DNA from: Actinomadura sp. K4S16
GTDB taxonomy: Bacteria > Actinomycetota > Actinomycetes > Streptosporangiales > Streptosporangiaceae
Length of the DNA stretch: 64,000 bases
Direction: 5' to 3'
Assembly: GCF_008327685.1 (NCBI RefSeq)
Contig: NZ_BDDE01000012.1
Span: 310,001 to 374,000, forward strand
Shown: piece by piece, positions 1 through 8,348 of the stretch
How positions within the stretch are numbered: the first letter of the stretch is position 1
Layout of the letters: each line of letters starts with the position of its first letter
Program-made: the position numbers and the translations under genes
The notes under the pieces: model-generated
The model's input: the letters and a program-made list of their open reading frames with translations, nothing else
Told to the model about the DNA's origin: nothing
Database searches by the model: none

Positions 1-731
1 CGGTCGGTGTCGGAGCCGTCGCCGAGGCCGTGCCGGACGCGCACGTACGCCAGCGCCGTCTCACCCTTGATCACGTGCTTGCCCCTGCTCAGCCTGAGCT
101 TGGACTTGGGGTCGTTGACGTCCTTCGGCAGGCACACCGGCACGCCGCCGACGGCGTTGGTGATGGACTTGAACCCGTTGAAGTCGACCTGCATGAAGTG
201 GTCGATGCGGATGTTGGAGATGCTCTCGATCGTCTTGATGACGCAGGCCGCGCCGCCGTTGCTGAACGCCGAGTTGATCTGCGCGCGGGTCTGGGCCGGG
301 ATCACCCCGCCCTTGCGGCTCTTGCAGGAGGGCATCCGGACCATCAGGTCGCGGGGGAAGCTGATGCCCATCGCCTGGCCGCCGCCGGGGGACAGGTGCA
401 GCAGGATCATCGTGTCCGAGCGCGGCACCTCGTTCTTCAGCGAGCGGCCGTACTTGGCGTTCGCGCCCTCGCGGGTGTCGGACCCGAGCATCAGGATGTT
501 CATCGCGCTGTTCAGCTTCTTCGGCCGGTTGGGGCCGAGCTGGGCGTTGACGTCCTCGTGCGAGATGTTCCCGAACGCCTGGCGGTACAGGCCGTACGCG
601 GTGAGCGAACCGACCACCATGACCGCCGACAGTCCGATGCACACCCAGCCGAGGATGCGCCAGCCGCGTCGCGGCGCCGGCTGCGGGTCGGCGTCGTCGA
701 CGTACTCCATGTACATCGGGTTGCTGTTCAT
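1..731 (-). CDS. LytR-CpsA-Psr (LCP) family envelope ligase, 3' end outside window
   Basis: LCP proteins are membrane-anchored phosphotransferases that move glycan polymers from a polyprenyl-phosphate carrier to peptidoglycan at the outer face of the membrane. On the minus strand the frame opens MNSNPMYMEYVDD, has one membrane segment at about residues 26-47, and then the LCP core: LGSDTREG, SDTMILLHL, ISFPRDLMVRMP, HFMQVDFNGF, VGGVPVCLP and ALAYVRVRHGLGDGSD. The core includes the conserved acidic and arginine residues of the family. The gene leaves the window after about 243 residues, so the C-terminus is unseen. The ATG at 731 is the first start in frame with the core, and no strong Shine-Dalgarno is visible. 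Its neighbour is a TIGR03089 gene, the same pairing as Rv3267/Rv3268 in M. tuberculosis (established knowledge). Confidence 0.9.
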   Translation of the reverse strand, partial: MNSNPMYMEYVDDADPQPAPRRGWRILGWVCIGLSAVMVVGSLTAYGLYRQAFGNISHEDVNAQLGPNRPKKLNSAMNILMLGSDTREGANAKYGRSLKNEVPRSDTMILLHLSPGGGQAMGISFPRDLMVRMPSCKSRKGGVIPAQTRAQINSAFSNGGAACVIKTIESISNIRIDHFMQVDFNGFKSITNAVGGVPVCLPKDVNDPKSKLRLSRGKHVIKGETALAYVRVRHGLGDGSDTD

Positions 732-849
732 CGGCTCCGAGGTCCGGGGGTATGGGCGGTTCCGGGGGTCCGGGGGCCGTTCCCCGGCTGGGGGCGGCCC
801 GTGGGCTCATGGTTCGAACGGACGGGACGAGGGCAAAGGGAAGCGTAGG

Positions 850-1698
850 TCAGGGGAGGCGGTACGGGGAGCCGGATTCCGCATTCGGTCCGGACGTACC
901 GGCCACCACCGTCACATGCTCCAGGGTCAGGCGACGATCTAGGGCGGCTTTGTCAAAGTTTCGTTGGATTATGACGGAAGCACCCGAGGCTAGTGGTGCG
1001 AGAAGACCGGTCAGTACCCCGTCGAGTGTGGCGAAGGACATGTCAACCAGGAGCCGGTCGCGGGCGTCCAGCTCCCATTTCTCAACGGCCCCGCGCGCCG
1101 CGCCCACCAGGTCCGCTCCGCTGAATGTGGTCTTTGTCACACTCAGCGCGGGCGCCTCCGGGGCCACACCGGGGGCGGTGAACCGGTCACCGTACGTGCG
1201 CACCTCCGCCGCGTAGTCGGTCACGCCGGGCGGGCAGTCGGCGAGCGGGCCGCCGAGCGCGTGCAGCGAGAGGCCGACGACCTCTTCGGCCCCTCCTGCG
1301 AGCACCTCGTCCGCGAGCACGTCGTCCAGCACCTCCTGCGCCGCCGCCAGGATGTACGGACCGGAGGCCCCGGCCGGTTCGGCGCCGCCCCGCCCGAACG
1401 CCTCGGGGTCGACCGGTTCGGCGACGAGCCCGGCCGACCAGCAGGCCATCAGCCACACCGCGGTCTGCCAGTGCGGCGGCAGGACCAGGACGACCCGGGT
1501 GCCCGGCTCGGCGGCGAGGCCGTCCACCAGGAAGTTGGCCGTCTTCGCCACCCAGTTGTCGAACGTCCGCGCGGACAGCTCGACGCGTTCGCCGCTCGCG
1601 TCGTCGTAGAAGGTGACCAGCGGTCGGGACGGGTCGCCGGCGACCCGCCGCCGCAGCAGCTCCGCGGGCGTGCCCGCGTCCCCGGCTTGTGCGCTCAT
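850..1698 (-). CDS. TIGR03089 family protein (AMP-binding-like)
   Basis: This is an actinobacterial protein resembling the N-terminal part of acyl-CoA synthetases/AMP-binding enzymes, at about 282 residues the normal size for the family. Recognisable stretches are LVTFYDDASGERVELS, FDNWVAKTANFLVDGL, VVLVLPPHWQTAVWLMACW and the C-terminal VDMSFATLDGVLTGLLAPL. The full adenylation motifs of active synthetases are not apparent, so catalysis is doubtful. The start was set at ATG 1698 because CGGAG lies just upstream; an in-frame ATG at 1719 would add seven residues. It reads towards the LCP gene at 731 on the same strand, as in the conserved Rv3267-Rv3268 neighbourhood. Its biochemical role is unknown. 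Confidence 0.85.
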   Translation of the reverse strand: MSAQAGDAGTPAELLRRRVAGDPSRPLVTFYDDASGERVELSARTFDNWVAKTANFLVDGLAAEPGTRVVLVLPPHWQTAVWLMACWSAGLVAEPVDPEAFGRGGAEPAGASGPYILAAAQEVLDDVLADEVLAGGAEEVVGLSLHALGGPLADCPPGVTDYAAEVRTYGDRFTAPGVAPEAPALSVTKTTFSGADLVGAARGAVEKWELDARDRLLVDMSFATLDGVLTGLLAPLASGASVIIQRNFDKAALDRRLTLEHVTVVAGTSGPNAESGSPYRLP

Positions 1699-1869
1699 GC
1701 TCCGAGCGTATGCCCGCATGATCGTCGTGGCGCCGCCACCGCCCCGGTGCCGCTACGCTCCGCACGGGTGAAGGACGCAACAGTGGCGGGCGCACGCCGT
1801 GGAGGCGAGCCGGCCGGCGCCGAGGAAGGCGACGGCGGGCACCGCGGCGCCGGAGCACGGGGCGGAACC

Positions 1870-3927
1870 ATGGACGCTGGTCGGCTGCTCGCCCGGGCCA
1901 CCGCGGCCCCGGCGCTGGTCGTCGTCGCGTGGCTGGCGGTGTCGCTGCCGCTGCTGATGGCGGGCGTCTTCCGCCCGGCCCCGGCGGTCGCGCTGTTCCT
2001 GCCCGTCGCGGCGCTGGTGCTGTGGCTCGGCCTGCGGTCCCGCCCCGGGAACGTTCCGGGCGGACGCTCGGAGGGCCCGCACCCGGGGCAGCGCTGGCCG
2101 GTGTGGTCGGTCTTCGCCGTCACCGCCGCGTTCCTGGTGCTCCAGATCGTCATGTGCTCGGAGCAGATCGTCGTCCGCCGCGACCCGGCGTCCTACGTCC
2201 AGTTCGCGACCTGGCTGGCCGAGCACGGGTCGCTGCCGATCCCGCTGATGGAGGGGGCGTTCGGGGGCGCGCACGGCGTCCTGCGCTTCGACAGCCCCGC
2301 CTTCTACCAGGACGGCGGGGCCGTCGTCCCGCAGTTCATGGCGGGATGGCCGCTGGTGCTGGCGCCCGCCGGATGGATCGGCGGCGCCCACGGGATGCTG
2401 CTCATGGCGCCGCTGCTCGGCGCGTGCTGCGTGCTGTCGTTCGCCGGGCTGGTCGCGCGCCTCGTCGGCCCCCGCTGGGCGCCCGCCGGGGCGCTGCTGC
2501 TCGCGCTGACGCTGCCGATGCTCTACGTCTCCCGCAACACGTTCAGCGAGCTGCCCGCCATCATCCTGCTGCTGGGCGGCCTGTCGCTGATGTACGACTC
2601 CCGCGAGGATTCCGGCGACGGCCGGGACGGGCGGGCCGCCGGCCTCAAGGCCTTCCTCGCCGGGGCGGCGCTCGGCCTGATCGTGCTCGTCCGCATCGAC
2701 GGACTGCGGGACGTCCTGCCGGTGGTGGCGTTCGCGGGCCTGCTCATCGCGCGCCGGCGGACGGCGGGGTACTGGACGGCCGGGGGCCTGCTGCTCGGCG
2801 CGGGCGCCGGAGTCGTCGAGGGCTTCACGATGTCCCGGCCCTACCTGTCCTACCTGCGGTCGTCGCTCGTCCCGCTGGCGGCCATCGCCGCGGCGGTGCT
2901 CGTCCTGACCGTCCTCATGGCGGCCGCGCTGCGGTGGGACCGGACGGGGACCCGGCTGCGCCGCGCTGGCGCGGCGGTCGCGCGCGGCCGGGCGCCCGGC
3001 GCCGCCGCCGTCCTCACCGTGCTGGTGCTGGTGGGCTTCGCGGTCCGGCCGCTGGTGCAGACCGTCCGCCGCCCGCCCGCGACCCGGGACGACGAGCTGA
3101 ACGTCCGGTTCATCGAGATGGTCCAGAAGATCCAGCACCTTCCGGTGGACGGCACCCGGCAGTACTCCGAGCTGTCCCTGTACTGGGTCGTCTGGTACAT
3201 CGGCGTCCCCGCGCTGCTGTTCGCCGCGGTGGGCGCGGCGCTGCTGGTGCGGCGGCTGCTGCGCGGGCAGTCGCCGGAATGGCTGCTGCCCTTCGCGATG
3301 GTCGTGTGGACGACCGCGCAGGTGCTGGTGCGGCCCGGCATCACCCCCGACCACCCGTGGGCGTCCCGCCGGCTGATCGGCCTCGTCATCCCCGGCGTGC
3401 TGCTGTTCACGGTGTTCGCCTCGGCCTGGGCCGTCCGGCGCGTCCGGCGGCTCGGGTACGGGCCGAAGGCGGCGCGGGCGTGCGCGGTCGCCGGCGTCGC
3501 GCTGATGCTCGTGCCCGTCGTGCTGACGTCCGGCGGCTACCTGGTCACGCGCACCGAGCAGGGCGAGGTCGCCGCGGTGGACGGGATGTGCCGCTCCCTG
3601 CGGCCGGGCGCCTCGGTCGTGGTGGTCGAGCAGGCCACCGCCGACCGGTTCCTCCAGGTCGTCCGCGGGATGTGCGGGCTGCCCGCCGCCCGCACGACCG
3701 GCGCCGCGTCGCGCGACGACGTGCAGGGCGTCGTCGCCGGGGTGTACCGGGCCGGGCGGCGCCCGGTGATCATGGCTTCGAGGCCCGACCAGGTCGCCCC
3801 CTACGGGACGCCGCGGCGGGTGCTGCACGTGGTGACGCGGCAGGACGGGCGCACCCTCACCGGCCCGCCCGGCGGGACCTGGGGGCTGACCATGGACGTG
3901 TGGACGGCCGAGCCCGCGCGGCCGTAG
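1870..3927 (+). CDS. Multi-spanning membrane glycosyltransferase-like protein (GT-C type)
   Basis: A hydrophobic protein of about 685 residues with roughly 10-13 predicted membrane segments. After the first two helices comes RRDPASYVQFATWL, an acidic luminal loop of the kind found in GT-C enzymes that use polyprenyl-phosphate sugars, followed by a region rich in W, G and P (QFMAGWPLVLAPAGWIGG). The C-terminal 120 residues form a soluble domain. No family name is certain, and GT-C assignment is inference from topology and context. It precedes a polyprenol-phosphate-type GT2 gene by 40 bp, which could supply its donor lipid. The frame is open far upstream; ATG 1870 was chosen because the first membrane segment starts there. 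GTG 1768 would add a charged, non-hydrophobic 34-residue leader. Confidence 0.75.
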   Translation: MDAGRLLARATAAPALVVVAWLAVSLPLLMAGVFRPAPAVALFLPVAALVLWLGLRSRPGNVPGGRSEGPHPGQRWPVWSVFAVTAAFLVLQIVMCSEQIVVRRDPASYVQFATWLAEHGSLPIPLMEGAFGGAHGVLRFDSPAFYQDGGAVVPQFMAGWPLVLAPAGWIGGAHGMLLMAPLLGACCVLSFAGLVARLVGPRWAPAGALLLALTLPMLYVSRNTFSELPAIILLLGGLSLMYDSREDSGDGRDGRAAGLKAFLAGAALGLIVLVRIDGLRDVLPVVAFAGLLIARRRTAGYWTAGGLLLGAGAGVVEGFTMSRPYLSYLRSSLVPLAAIAAAVLVLTVLMAAALRWDRTGTRLRRAGAAVARGRAPGAAAVLTVLVLVGFAVRPLVQTVRRPPATRDDELNVRFIEMVQKIQHLPVDGTRQYSELSLYWVVWYIGVPALLFAAVGAALLVRRLLRGQSPEWLLPFAMVVWTTAQVLVRPGITPDHPWASRRLIGLVIPGVLLFTVFASAWAVRRVRRLGYGPKAARACAVAGVALMLVPVVLTSGGYLVTRTEQGEVAAVDGMCRSLRPGASVVVVEQATADRFLQVVRGMCGLPAARTTGAASRDDVQGVVAGVYRAGRRPVIMASRPDQVAPYGTPRRVLHVVTRQDGRTLTGPPGGTWGLTMDVWTAEPARP

Positions 3928-3967
3928 TGGCCGCCGATGCGCGCGGGGGCGAGTATCCTCGCGCTGC

Positions 3968-4984
3968 GTGAGCACCCAGTCTGTCGAGCCGACGCCCCAG
4001 CCGCCCGCCGATGTGGAGCCCGCGTCCGAACCCGCGCCCGCGCCCGATCCCGTCCCCGCGCCCGGTCCCGCGCCCGCCGCGGTCGACGCGTCCGACGCCG
4101 TGCACGTCACGATCGTCCTGCCGTGCTACAACGAGCAGGACCACGTGATCGACGAGGTCGAGCGCATCTGCAAGGCGATGGACGCCAGCGGCAAGACCTA
4201 CGAGCTGCTGGCCGTCGACGACTGCTCGACGGACGCGACGCTCGCCCGGCTGGAGGAGGCGGCGCCCCGCTTCCCGAACATGCGCATCATGGCGTTCCAG
4301 CACAACAGCGGGTCGGGCACCGTCCGGCGCATCGGCTCGCAGCAGGCCCGCGGCGACATCGTCGTGTGGACGGACGCCGACATGTCCTACCCCAACGAGC
4401 GGATCCCGGAGCTGGTCGAGGTCCTCGACACCGACCCGGCGGTCGACCAGGTCGTCGGGGCGCGCACGACCGAGGAGGGGACGCACAAGGCACTGCGGGT
4501 GCCCGCCAAGTGGTTCATCCGCAAGATCGCCGAGCGGCTCACCAACACCAGGATCCCCGACCTGAACTCGGGGCTGCGCGCGTTCCGCCGCGAGGTGTCG
4601 CTGCCGTACCTGCGGCTGCTGCCGCCCGGGTTCTCCTGCGTCACGACGATCACGATCGCGTTCCTGTCGAACCAGCACCCGGTCCGGTACATGCCGATCG
4701 ACTACGCCAAGCGGGCCGGGAAGTCGAAGTTCCACTTCACCAAGGACGCCTACCGCTACATCCTGCAGGTGCTGCGGATGGTCATGTACTTCAACCCGCT
4801 CAAGGTGCTGATGCCGCCCGCGCTGTGGCTGATCGTGATCGGGCTGCTCAAGGGCGTGTTCGACATGGTGGTGCACTTCGGCTACTTCGCCAACAACACC
4901 ATCATGATCTTCGTGACGGGGCTGATCATCGCGTCGCTGGCGCTGCTGGCCGACCTGATCGTCCGTTCCCGCGGCGACGTCTAG
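3968..4984 (+). CDS. GT2 family glycosyltransferase, dolichyl/polyprenyl-phosphate sugar synthase-like
   Basis: A 338-residue enzyme expected to transfer a sugar from a nucleotide donor to a polyprenyl phosphate at the inner membrane face. After an acidic, Pro/Ala-rich leader (residues 1-38) the GT-A core begins VTIVLPCYNEQDHV, continues with LLAVDDCSTDAT and carries the metal-binding DADMSYP. The LNSGLRAFRR and GFSCVTTITIAFL segments match the polyprenol-phosphate mannose/glucose synthase group. Two C-terminal membrane helices (about 270-295 and 303-328) anchor it. The start is GTG 3968. The gene sits between a GT-C-like membrane protein and a GT4 gene, all on the same strand with gaps of 40 and 4 bp, so an operon is likely. 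Confidence 0.9.
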   Translation: MSTQSVEPTPQPPADVEPASEPAPAPDPVPAPGPAPAAVDASDAVHVTIVLPCYNEQDHVIDEVERICKAMDASGKTYELLAVDDCSTDATLARLEEAAPRFPNMRIMAFQHNSGSGTVRRIGSQQARGDIVVWTDADMSYPNERIPELVEVLDTDPAVDQVVGARTTEEGTHKALRVPAKWFIRKIAERLTNTRIPDLNSGLRAFRREVSLPYLRLLPPGFSCVTTITIAFLSNQHPVRYMPIDYAKRAGKSKFHFTKDAYRYILQVLRMVMYFNPLKVLMPPALWLIVIGLLKGVFDMVVHFGYFANNTIMIFVTGLIIASLALLADLIVRSRGDV

Positions 4985-4988
4985 CGGC

Positions 4989-6065
4989 ATGCGCGTCGCG
5001 ATCGTCGGGCCCGCGTTCCCCTACAAGGGCGGCGGCGCCCGGCACACCACCGAGCTGGCGCACCGGCTGGCGGCGGCGGGCCACGACGTCGTCATCGAGT
5101 CGTGGCGGGCCCAGTACCCCTCGTTCCTGTACCCGGGGCAGCAGACGATCTCCGAGCCGGAGGGGGAGCCGTTCCCCGGGACCCGGCGCCGGCTCGACTG
5201 GCGCCGCCCCGACGGCTGGTGGCGCACCGGCCGCGCGCTGCGGTCGAGCGACCTGGTCGTCCTGGTGGTGCTGAGCACCGTCCAGGTGCCGTCCTACCTC
5301 GGGATCCTCGCCGGCCTCCGCGGCCGGACCCCGGTGGTGGCGCTGTGCCACAACGTCCTGCCGCACGAGCGCAAGCCGTACGACGAGCCGCTGATGCGGC
5401 GCCTGCTGCGGAAGGTCGACGGGGTGCTCGTCCACACCGAGGCCCAGGCGGAGCTGGCGCGCACGCTCACGGGGCGGCCCGTGCGGGTCGCGGAGATGGC
5501 CGCGCACCTGCCGACGGCCACCGCCGCCGCGCCCGGTGACGGGAAGGTCCGCCGGCGGCTGCTGTTCTTCGGGATCGTCCGCCCGTACAAGGGCCTGGAC
5601 GTCCTGCTCCGGGCCCTCGCCGAAGGCCCGGACGACGTCGCGCTGACCGTCGCGGGGGAGTTCTGGGGCGGCCTCGACGAGACCCGCGAGCTGATCCGCT
5701 CGCTGGACCTGACCTCACGGGTGGAACTGCGGCCCGGCTACGTGCCCGCCGCCGATGTTCCGGGACTCTTCGCCGCCGCCGACGCGCTCGTCCTGCCGTA
5801 CCGGACGGCGACCGCGTCACAGAACGTCTGGATGGCCCACGAGCAGGGGCTACCGGTGATCGCAACCGATGTGGGGGGCTTCACGTCCCAAATCCGCGAC
5901 GGCGTCGACGGCCTGATCTGCCGACCGGACGACGTTGCGTCCCTCGCCTCAGCCCTGCGCCGCTTCTACGAGCCAGGCGAGCCGGAGCGTCTCCGCTCCG
6001 GCGTGCGCCCGGTCGACCACGGCCCGCTGTGGGCCGCCTACCTCGACGCCCTGACCGGGAACTGA
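4989..6065 (+). CDS. Glycosyltransferase family 4
   Basis: A 358-residue GT-B fold glycosyltransferase, soluble or peripheral, probably building envelope or exopolysaccharide glycans from a nucleotide-sugar donor. The N-terminal half opens with AIVGPAFPYKGGGARHTTELAHRL, the acceptor-side glycine loop. The donor half has FFGIVRPYKGLDVLLRAL and a degenerate E-x7-E-like region around WMAHEQGLPVIATDVGG. ATG 4989 is 4 bp after the upstream GT2 stop, which suggests translational coupling. It is the last gene of the run of three glycosyltransferase genes; a TnpB remnant follows. Substrate cannot be read from the sequence. Confidence 0.9.
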   Translation: MRVAIVGPAFPYKGGGARHTTELAHRLAAAGHDVVIESWRAQYPSFLYPGQQTISEPEGEPFPGTRRRLDWRRPDGWWRTGRALRSSDLVVLVVLSTVQVPSYLGILAGLRGRTPVVALCHNVLPHERKPYDEPLMRRLLRKVDGVLVHTEAQAELARTLTGRPVRVAEMAAHLPTATAAAPGDGKVRRRLLFFGIVRPYKGLDVLLRALAEGPDDVALTVAGEFWGGLDETRELIRSLDLTSRVELRPGYVPAADVPGLFAAADALVLPYRTATASQNVWMAHEQGLPVIATDVGGFTSQIRDGVDGLICRPDDVASLASALRRFYEPGEPERLRSGVRPVDHGPLWAAYLDALTGN

Positions 6066-6200
6066 CCACCGCTACCGGGCAGGCGGCGGCGGGCCCGCGC
6101 AGGTGATGATCGGTGCGGGGTCTGCCGGTCGGGGTATCAGGCGGCCAGGGTGAGGGGCACGGTGAGGCCGGGCGGCCCGGCGCATCCAGGGCGGTCCCCG

Positions 6201-6222
6201 CTGTAACCGAAAACCCTTACAG
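6201..6222. repeat. Inverted repeat, probable left-end hairpin of the IS605-type element
   Basis: CTGTAA at 6201-6206 and TTACAG at 6217-6222 form a perfect 6-bp stem around a 10-base loop, 30 bp upstream of the TnpB start. Subterminal hairpins of this kind mark the left ends of IS200/IS605 elements. The exact left boundary cannot be fixed without a related element for comparison. Confidence 0.4.
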
Positions 6223-6251
6223 CCGTCCCATCCACTAGTAATGTTGTGGTC

Positions 6252-6995
6252 ATGCGGACGGCATACAAGTGCCGGGCCTACCCTGACCCCGACCAGGCCG
6301 CCCTCTTCAACAACTTCGCGGTGACCTCGGACGGGGAGCGCATCGCCAACCCCCGCCACTTGGAGAACAAGCAGCGCAACCTGGCCCGGTACCAGCGGCG
6401 CATGGCCCGCAAGCGGCCCGGCAGCAGCAACCGGCGCAAGGCCAAGATCAAGATCGCCAGGGCCTGCCGCAAGGTCCGCGACGCCCGCACCGACTTCCTG
6501 CACCGCACCAGCACCGCCCTAGTCGGCAGGGCGGACGTCATCGTGATCGAGGACCTCGCCGTCGCCAACATGGTGAGGAACCGCAAGCTCGCCAAGGCGA
6601 TCTCCGATTGCGGGTGGGGTGAGTTCCGCCGCCAATTGGAGTACAAGGCCGAACGGGCCGGACGGACCCTGGTGGTGATCGACCGGTGGTACCCCTCGTC
6701 CAAGACCTGCTCGGCCTGCGGGCATCTGCTCGCCGAGCTGAGCCCGTCGACCCGGCGCTGGACGTGTCCGGGCTGCCGCACCCGGCACGACCGGGACATT
6801 AATGCGGCCAAGAACATCCTTGCGGCTGGTCGAGCCGCAGCCAGGGGAGACCCCGGCGATGTCTGTGGAGCTGATGTCAGACGGCAGGGGCCCTCCCCTT
6901 CCGCAGTCGGCTGCGAAGCAGAAACCCCTACGGCGCGAGCCGTAGGACCCCCCTCCCACCCTGGAGGGGAGGAAGTCAAAGGTGCGGTTCGATGA
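6252..6995 (+). pseudogene. tnpB: IS605/IS1341-type TnpB with internal deletion
   Basis: TnpB is the RNA-guided nuclease of IS200/IS605 transposons. The N-terminus RTAYKCRAYPDPDQAALFN is followed directly by FAVTSDGERIANPRH, a segment that in intact proteins comes well after the N-terminal domain and just behind the first RuvC aspartate. The intervening part of the wedge/REC region and the RuvC-I aspartate are therefore missing, although the frame stays open. RuvC-II glutamate (VIVIEDLAV), the zinc ribbon (CSACG...CPGC) and RuvC-III aspartate (RDINAAKNI) remain. The product of about 247 residues compares with about 400 normally and should be catalytically dead. The C-terminal 50 residues read through the omega-RNA-like right end. 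No tnpA is present. Start GTG 6246 is also possible. Confidence 0.85.
6900..6979 (+). ncRNA. Putative omega-RNA (reRNA) scaffold at the right end of the TnpB element
   Basis: The last part of the TnpB frame carries two consecutive hairpins: CCTACGGC/GCCGTAGG (6927-6934 with 6939-6946) and CCCCTCC/GGAGGGG (6950-6956 with 6963-6969). They are followed by AGGAAGTCAA, resembling the right-end terminus of IS605-family elements. In such elements the transcript overlapping the tnpB 3' end and right end is the guide RNA, and the bases just beyond the end act as guide. Here that would be the 20 bases from 6980, inside the 3' end of trxA. Function in this copy is inference. Confidence 0.4.
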
Positions 6996-7299
6996 CCTTC
7001 ATCAGGGCGCGCTTCGGCTTGGCGCCGACGATCTGCTCCACGACCTCGCCGTTCTTGAGGAGCAGCAGGGTCGGCAGGCCCATGACGCCGTACTTGCCCG
7101 GCGTCTGCGGGTTCGCGTCGTAGTCCATCTTCGCGATCTTGATCTTGCCGTCCTGCTCCTGCGCGATCTGCTCCAGGATCGGAGCGATCATCCGGCACGG
7201 CCCGCACCAGTCGGCCCAGAAGTCGACCAGTACGGGAGTGTCGCTGCTCAGGACCTCGTCCGCGAACGTCGCGTCGGTCACGGTGATCGGGGCCGTCAC
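6976..7299 (-). CDS. trxA: Thioredoxin
   Basis: A 107-residue thioredoxin, the standard length for the family. It is a cytoplasmic protein-disulfide reductase fed by thioredoxin reductase. The active site is WCGPC in the segment LVDFWADWCGPCRMIAP, and the cis-proline loop is VMGLPTLLLLKNGE. The start is GTG 7299, overlapping the TGA of the upstream UPF0104 gene (GTGA), so the two are translationally coupled. Its TGA stop at 6978-6976 coincides with the right-end terminus of the TnpB element, so the insertion abuts the end of the gene without shortening the thioredoxin fold. Confidence 0.95.
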   Translation of the reverse strand: MTAPITVTDATFADEVLSSDTPVLVDFWADWCGPCRMIAPILEQIAQEQDGKIKIAKMDYDANPQTPGKYGVMGLPTLLLLKNGEVVEQIVGAKPKRALMKVIEPHL

Positions 7300-8288
7300 G
7301 GTCCCTCCTTCGTAGGCTGCGCGCCCGTCGTGGGCTGCGTACCGGTCACAAGTTCCTCCGGCCGCGGTTCATTCCCGGCGGCCGGGGCCGTCCTGCCGAG
7401 CAGGAGCGCGACGCCCGCGTTCAGGAGGTCGGCGGCGGTCAGCAGCACCCGGGACGCGATCGCGACCACGACCGGGGCGCCCGCCGGGAGCACCGGCGTC
7501 AGCACGACCGTCAGCGCCGCCTCCCGGGCCCCGATGCCGCCCGGCGCGATGAAGACGAGGAAGCCGGCGACGAACGCCAGCGCGTACGCCCCGGTCGCCA
7601 GGAACGGCAGCCCCTTGCCGTCGCCGCCCACGGCCGCGCACAGCAGCCAGGTGTGCACGCCGAACAGGGCCCAGCCGAGGACCGTCCACCCGACGGCCCT
7701 GAGCGTCGCGCCCAGGCTGACCGGGTGCTCCAGCGGCGGCCGCCGCACGAGCCTGAGCAGCACGCCCAGCGCCCAGCTCACGATCTTCGGGTGGAGCATC
7801 ACCAGCAGGACGGGCGCCAGCAGGAACAGCCACCAGTACTCCCGGCGCGCCGCCGCGGACGTCAGCGGCAGCGTCACCGCCGCGACCGCGAGCCCGCACG
7901 AGGTGGACGTCGCGACCGCCAGCAGCGTCGAGCCGAAGCTGCGCTCGGGCGGCACCTTGTGCTCGCGCGTCATCTCGATCTGGGTGACCAGCGCCCACAC
8001 CTTGCCCGGGACGTACTTGCCGAGCTGGCTGATCCCCGAGATCCGGAAGATGGCCCGCACCGGCAGCGGCGAACCGAGCCCGGCGAGGAACTCCCGCCAG
8101 CCGAGCATCCAGACGAAGAGCCCCGCCAGCCCCGCGGCGAGCGCCCCGGCGAGCGCGGCCCACGACATCTGCTGGAACGCGTCCACCGTCGCGTCCCACT
8201 GGGACGCCACGCTGTAGCCGCAGAACGCGAGCGCGAGCAGGACCAGGAGCACGCGCAGGCCCCGGACGGCGACGACCTTCATCTTCAC
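7296..8288 (-). CDS. UPF0104/MprF-type flippase-domain membrane protein
   Basis: A protein of about 330 residues with eight or so membrane helices, matching the lysylphosphatidylglycerol-synthase transmembrane (UPF0104, AglD2-like) family. Diagnostic stretches are ISGISQLGKYVPGKVWAL and FVAGFLVFIAPGGIGAREAAL. Members act as lipid-linked glycan or lipid flippase-like proteins at the inner membrane; the substrate here is unknown. It is divergent from the methyltransferase at 8349 and coupled to trxA downstream. Start GTG 8288 was chosen, with ATG 8282 as an alternative. The frame is open further upstream, but that part runs across the divergent intergenic region and methyltransferase gene and is not coding. 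Confidence 0.85.
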   Translation of the reverse strand: MKMKVVAVRGLRVLLVLLALAFCGYSVASQWDATVDAFQQMSWAALAGALAAGLAGLFVWMLGWREFLAGLGSPLPVRAIFRISGISQLGKYVPGKVWALVTQIEMTREHKVPPERSFGSTLLAVATSTSCGLAVAAVTLPLTSAAARREYWWLFLLAPVLLVMLHPKIVSWALGVLLRLVRRPPLEHPVSLGATLRAVGWTVLGWALFGVHTWLLCAAVGGDGKGLPFLATGAYALAFVAGFLVFIAPGGIGAREAALTVVLTPVLPAGAPVVVAIASRVLLTAADLLNAGVALLLGRTAPAAGNEPRPEELVTGTQPTTGAQPTKEGP

Positions 8289-8348
8289 GCGCCCAGCGTA
8301 GGCGAACGTGACCTCGCGGCCGTCCGATCGGCCTAGAGTTGGGGGGCG

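Noticed and set aside
1..110. Possible frameshift in the LCP gene near the window start
   Set aside because: Re-reading the minus strand gives a continuous frame through VIKGETALAYVRVRHGLGDGSD to the edge.
1753..4110. Very long open frame on the minus strand opposite the GT-C and GT2 genes
   Set aside because: The translation is a low-complexity mix of R, G, A, H, Q and D without a fold, typical of the antisense of a high-GC gene. The plus strand encodes clear membrane and GT2 motifs.
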